Shown piece after piece: positions 42,751 to 47,855 of a DNA stretch of 47,855 nucleotides (within the stretch, counting starts at the first letter, position 1; each line of letters starts with the position of its first letter). The DNA lies in contig NZ_CANMAA010000021.1 of NCBI RefSeq assembly GCF_947495735.1, positions 1-47,855 of the forward strand. The letters are read 5' to 3'. The position numbers and the translations under genes are program-made. Origin of the DNA: an uncultured Pseudokineococcus sp. GTDB taxonomy: Bacteria; Actinomycetota; Actinomycetes; Actinomycetales; Quadrisphaeraceae. The notes beneath the pieces are model-generated. The model ran no database searches and had not been told where the DNA came from. It was given only the letters and a program-made list of their open reading frames with translations.

Positions 42751-43198
42751 ATGAGCGCACCCACGCCCCCCTCGCGCGACGGCCGCGACCTCCTCGGCGG
42801 CCCGCCGGCGACGCTGCTGCCCGGCGACCTCGAGGAGCCCGCGGCCCGCGCCCTCGACCAGGGCCAGCACGCCTCCGAGGTGGCGGCGAGGACTCCGGCG
42901 GCCAGCCTCCCGTGGGCCGTCCTGGCCGAGGACGCGCTCGCCGACGGCGAGGTCGTGCAGGCCTACGCCTACGCCCGCACCGGCTACCACCGGGGGCTGG
43001 ACGCGCTGCGCCGGGCGGGCTGGCGCGGCGCGGGCCCCGTCCCGTACTCGCACGTGCCCAACCGCGGCTTCCTGCGCGCCCTCGCCGCCCTGGCGCGGGC
43101 CACGGCCGCGGTCGGGGAGACCGACGAGGCCGACCGCTGCGCCGGCTTCCTCGCCGACTGCGACGCCCAGGCCCCCGTCGAGCTCCTGCCCCAGCGCT

Positions 43199-43200
<2 letters not shown>
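42751..43200 (+). CDS. DUF3151-family protein
   Basis: A 149-residue actinobacterial protein of the DUF3151 family, recognised by LLPGDLEEPAARALDQG, DALADGEVVQAYAYARTGYHRGLDALRRAGW (quoted in part as QAYAYARTGYHRGLDALR) and VPYSHVPNRGFLRALAAL. Mostly helical, probably a TPR-like bundle; the function is unknown. ATG at 42751. It sits between the stress cluster and purA; DUF3151 next to purA is common in actinobacteria. Confidence 0.85.
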
Positions 43201-44690
<1,490 letters not shown>

Positions 44691-44696
44691 GCGCCC

Positions 44697-44725
44697 CTCC
44701 CGGCCGCGGCCCCCGCGGCCGGGAG
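44697..44725 (+). terminator. purA terminator
   Basis: A perfect 13-bp stem (44697-44709 with 44713-44725) and 3-nt loop, 6 bp after the stop. Confidence 0.7.
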
Positions 44726-44883
44726 CAGCCCCCTCCTCGGGGGGTGCCCTCGGGCGCCGGCACCGGCCACCTGGGGGCCGACCGCGCCGTCCGCGCGCGC
44801 CAGGCCCCACACTGGTGCTGCGCGCGGGGAGACCCTCGCGCCGGCCCGCGCCCGCGGGCCGCCAGCCGCGAGGAGAGGAGACC

Positions 44884-45048
44884 ATGAGCGCCGCACCATC
44901 CGACGCTCGGGACAGTACGACCGGGAAGGGCTCCAGACGCGCGACCGTCGCGCGACGGGCACCTTCCCCGCGGGCCGCGGCCCGCCGCTCCGACCTCCCG
45001 TCGACGCACACCGCCCCTGACCGGACCCGCACCGGGGGGCTCGCGTGA
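44884..45048 (+). CDS. Small Arg/Ser-rich ORF coupled to the CNNM/CBS gene
   Basis: A 54-codon frame starting with ATG after an excellent ribosome site (GAGGAGAGGAG, 44870-44880) and stopping inside the start of the next gene (GTGA at 45045-45048). The product is basic and disordered (RRATVARRAPSPRAAARR). It is probably a leader that sets translation of the following gene by coupling; a function for the peptide itself is unknown. Confidence 0.5.
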   Translation: MSAAPSDARDSTTGKGSRRATVARRAPSPRAAARRSDLPSTHTAPDRTRTGGLA

Positions 45049-46490
45049 TCGTCGACGTCCTCCTCCTGGTGCTCGCCGCCGGCCTCGTCCTCGCGTGCGG
45101 CGCCTTCGTGGCCGCCGAGTTCGCCTTCGTCACCGTGAACCGCAGCGCCGTCGAGCAGGCCTCGCGCGCCGGTGAGCCCGGCGCCGGCGGGGTGCTGCGC
45201 TCGCTGCGCACCCTGTCCACGCAGCTGTCGGGCGCCCAGCTCGGCATCACCGTGACCAACCTCGCCATCGGCTTCCTGTCGCAGCCGGCGATCGCCGACA
45301 TCGTCGACGGGCCCCTGGAGTCCCTCGGCCTCGGCGAGTCCGCCGCGAGCGGCGTCGCCACCGTCCTGGCCCTGGTCATCGCGACGGTCCTCACCATGAT
45401 CTTCGGCGAGCTCGTCCCGAAGAACCTGGCCATCGCCCAGCCGATGCGCACGGCGCGCGTCGTCAACGGCTTCATGCGCGGCTTCACCCGCGCCACGGGG
45501 CCGGTGATCCGCCTGTGCAACGGGGCGGCCAACCGCATCCTGCGGGTGCTGGGCTTCGAGCCGCAGGAGGAGCTCGCGTCCGCGCGCTCGCCCGAGGAGC
45601 TCGCCGGGCTGGTGCGCCACTCCGCCGACCAGGGCACCCTCCGCGCGGACACGGCGGACCTGCTCCAGCGCTCGCTCGCCTTCGGCGACCGCCGGGCGCG
45701 CGACGTCATGACGCCGCGGGGCCTGATGGACACCAGCGACCTCGACGACACGGTGGCCGACGTCCTGCACGCGGCCGCGGAGAGCGGCCACTCCCGCTTC
45801 CCCGTCCTGGACGACGAGCACGACGAGGCCATCGGCATCGTCCACGTCCGCCACGCCCTCGGCGTCCCGTTCGCGCAGCGGGCGACGACGACCGTGCGGG
45901 ACGTGATGGCCGAGGCCGTGCACGTGCCCGACACCGTGCCGTTGGACGCGCTGCTGGACCGGCTGCGCGAGGGCGGCCTCCAGATGGCCGTCGTCGTCGA
46001 CGAGTTCGGCGACGTCGCGGGGCTGGTCACGCTCGAGGACCTCGTCGAGGAGCTGATCGGGGAGGTCCGCGACGAGCACGACACCGACGAGGAGCCCGTC
46101 CCGCCGGACGCGGACGGGCGCTGGCAGCTCGCCGGCAGCCTGCGCCCCGACGAGGCCACCGAGCTGCTCGGCGCCGTCGTGCCCGAGCACGAGGACTACG
46201 ACACCCTCGGCGGCCTGGTGACGCTGAACCTCGAGCGGCTGCCCGTGCTGGGCGACCGGGTCGTCGTCCGCGCCGACGAGGCGCCGGGACGCCCGCCCAA
46301 GGACATCGCCCTGGAGGTCACCGCGCTGGACGGGCACCGCATCGAGCAGGTGGTCGTCGAGCTCCTGGTGCCCGAGGGCGCCGAGGAGGACGACGACGCC
46401 CGCGAGGGCGGCGAGGGCCAGCCCGCTGCGGGGGCGCCGGTGGGCGCCTCGCGGCCGGGCGCTGACGACGAGGGGCGGGAGGCGCGATGA
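45045..46490 (+). CDS. CNNM/CBS-domain membrane protein (CorC/HlyC-like hemolysin family)
   Basis: A 481-residue protein: an N-terminal CNNM transmembrane domain (about 1-190, with AAEFAFVTVNRS, QLGITVTNLAIGF and IFGELVPKNLAIAQP), two CBS repeats (about 210-335, VMTPRGLMDTSDLDDTV and VVVDEFGDVAGLVTLEDL) and a C-terminal CorC/HlyC domain (about 350-430), then a disordered acidic tail. Family members take part in magnesium/cobalt export or homeostasis; hemolysin is a historical label. GTG at 45045 depends on coupling to the small ORF. The next paralogue overlaps its stop by 4 bp. Confidence 0.9.
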   Translation: MIVDVLLLVLAAGLVLACGAFVAAEFAFVTVNRSAVEQASRAGEPGAGGVLRSLRTLSTQLSGAQLGITVTNLAIGFLSQPAIADIVDGPLESLGLGESAASGVATVLALVIATVLTMIFGELVPKNLAIAQPMRTARVVNGFMRGFTRATGPVIRLCNGAANRILRVLGFEPQEELASARSPEELAGLVRHSADQGTLRADTADLLQRSLAFGDRRARDVMTPRGLMDTSDLDDTVADVLHAAAESGHSRFPVLDDEHDEAIGIVHVRHALGVPFAQRATTTVRDVMAEAVHVPDTVPLDALLDRLREGGLQMAVVVDEFGDVAGLVTLEDLVEELIGEVRDEHDTDEEPVPPDADGRWQLAGSLRPDEATELLGAVVPEHEDYDTLGGLVTLNLERLPVLGDRVVVRADEAPGRPPKDIALEVTALDGHRIEQVVVELLVPEGAEEDDDAREGGEGQPAAGAPVGASRPGADDEGREAR

Positions 46491-47542
46491 GCGACTGGCT
46501 GGGACTCGCGCTGACCGCGCTGCTGCTGGCGCTCAACGCCTTCTTCGTCGGCGCGGAGTTCGCGCTGATCTCGGCGCGGCGCACGATGATCGAGCCGCGG
46601 GCCGCCGAGGGGTCGCGGGCCGCCCGCACGACCCTGCACGCCATGGAGCACGTGTCGCTGATGATGGCGGGCGCCCAGCTCGGCATCACCATCTGCTCGC
46701 TGCTGCTCGGCGCGCTGTCCGAGCCCGCGATCGCGCACCTCATCGAGGTGCCGTTCGAGGCGGCGGGCCTGCCCGAGGCGCTGCTGCACCCGGTCGCGTT
46801 CGCCATCGCCCTGACGATCGTCACGCTGCTGCACGTGGTGCTGGGCGAGATGGTTCCCAAGAACATCGCGCTCGCCGGGCCGGACCGCGCCGCCCTCGTC
46901 CTGGCGCCGCCGCTCGTCCTGGTGGTGCGGGTGCTGCACCCGCTCATCTGGCTGCTCAACCGCACCGCGAACCTCATCCTGCGGGCCTTCGGCGTGACGC
47001 CGAAGGACGAGGTGACGAGCGTGTTCACCCGCGACGAGGTGGCGGGCCTGGTCACGGAGTCGCGCGAGGGCGGCCTGATCGACGAGCGGGAGGGCGCGCT
47101 CCTGCTGGAGGCCCTCGAGTTCGACGAGCACGACGTGTCCTCGGTGATGATCCCCCTCGACCGGGTCACGTCCCTGCCCGTGGGCGTGACCCCGGCGCAG
47201 GCGGAGGAGACGGCCGTCCGCGGCTTCTCCCGCTTCCCGCTGCGCGGGGGCGACGGCGCGCTGCACGGCTACGTGCACGTCAAGGACCTGCTCGAGACGG
47301 ACGCCGACCGGCGCGAGCAGCCGATCGACCCCGCTCGGGTGCGCCCGCTGCCCGAGGTCCCCGCCGACGCCGCGCTCCGCTCGGTGCTCGGGACGATGCA
47401 GATCGACGGCGCGCACCTCGCCGCCGTGCGGGACGCCGCGGGCGCCGTCGTGGGCATCGTCACCCTGGAGGACGTGCTCTCCGAGCTCGTCGGCCAGATC
47501 CGGGACGACTCCCGCCGGGCGGCCGTCGCCGGCCAGCGCTGA
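46487..47542 (+). CDS. CNNM/CBS-domain membrane protein, second copy
   Basis: A 351-residue paralogue with the CNNM domain (about 1-180, GAEFALISARRTMI, GEMVPKNIALAGP) and two CBS repeats (about 200-345, SVMIPLDRVTSLPVG and VVGIVTLEDVLSELVG). It lacks the C-terminal CorC/HlyC domain of its neighbour. ATG at 46487 overlaps the upstream stop (ATGA), so the two probably form a complex. Tandem long-plus-short pairs of this kind are usual in actinobacteria. Confidence 0.9.
   Translation: MSDWLGLALTALLLALNAFFVGAEFALISARRTMIEPRAAEGSRAARTTLHAMEHVSLMMAGAQLGITICSLLLGALSEPAIAHLIEVPFEAAGLPEALLHPVAFAIALTIVTLLHVVLGEMVPKNIALAGPDRAALVLAPPLVLVVRVLHPLIWLLNRTANLILRAFGVTPKDEVTSVFTRDEVAGLVTESREGGLIDEREGALLLEALEFDEHDVSSVMIPLDRVTSLPVGVTPAQAEETAVRGFSRFPLRGGDGALHGYVHVKDLLETDADRREQPIDPARVRPLPEVPADAALRSVLGTMQIDGAHLAAVRDAAGAVVGIVTLEDVLSELVGQIRDDSRRAAVAGQR

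Positions 47543-47855
<313 letters not shown>

Overview
The window is very GC-rich DNA with actinobacterial gene content. Evidence is a dnaK-grpE-dnaJ-hspR operon with HspR (HAIR) operators, a HAIR-controlled clpB, a DUF3151 gene beside purA, GAF-ANTAR and LOV/RsbU-type regulators, frequent GTG/TTG starts and TANNNT -10 boxes close to start codons. dnaK, clpB, pyrE, fba and purA also lie near each other in Mycobacterium tuberculosis, so much of the backbone is an old actinobacterial neighbourhood. The genus cannot be read from the sequence; a Kineosporiaceae-like organism is only a guess. The window looks like most of a contig: it ends in a 54-base G run and other low-complexity sequence that is probably an assembly artefact.

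Region 1 (1-8478) is most of a Tn7/Tn5053-like transposon. On the minus strand are tnsA, tnsB, tnsC and tniQ, with 4-bp overlaps between the first three. The tniQ frame is broken by one TGA but stays open for 145 more codons. The right end is visible as two 26-bp repeats finishing in TGACA at 8478, 74 bp before the first HspR operator of dnaK. The left end is outside the window. Cargo is an XRE regulator plus ImmA/IrrE-like metallopeptidase, divergent from an unknown gene across a palindromic operator. No CRISPR array or cas gene was seen.

Region 2 (8479-12941) is the heat-shock operon dnaK-grpE-dnaJ-hspR. Its DnaJ lacks the zinc-finger domain.

Region 3 (12955-28515) is accessory. A minus-strand operon encodes a GH127 beta-L-arabinofuranosidase-like enzyme, a lipoprotein sugar-binding protein and two ABC permeases, facing a divergent LacI-type regulator with a palindromic operator between them. 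Then come an aldose-1-epimerase-like protein, an APC amino-acid permease, an AGCS sodium:alanine symporter, a GAF-ANTAR protein, a retron-type reverse transcriptase with a structured leader, a secreted Cys-rich protein with a phospholipase A2-like CxxHDxC motif, and a small membrane protein that appears frameshifted.

Region 4 (28591-47542) is mostly housekeeping: clpB, an SDR, exonuclease III, an unknown gene, pyrE, a membrane protein, a NagD-like phosphatase, a 49-aa GPGG-type membrane protein, a TrmH-family methyltransferase and fba. It then holds a blue-light/stress signalling cluster (STAS, LOV-PP2C-HATPase, STAS), DUF3151, purA, a coupled 54-codon ORF and two CNNM/CBS (CorC-like) membrane proteins.

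The best candidates for a new system are the retron-type RT with its leader (25127-26689), the Tn7-like element abutting the dnaK promoter, and the LOV-phosphatase-kinase fusion flanked by two STAS genes.
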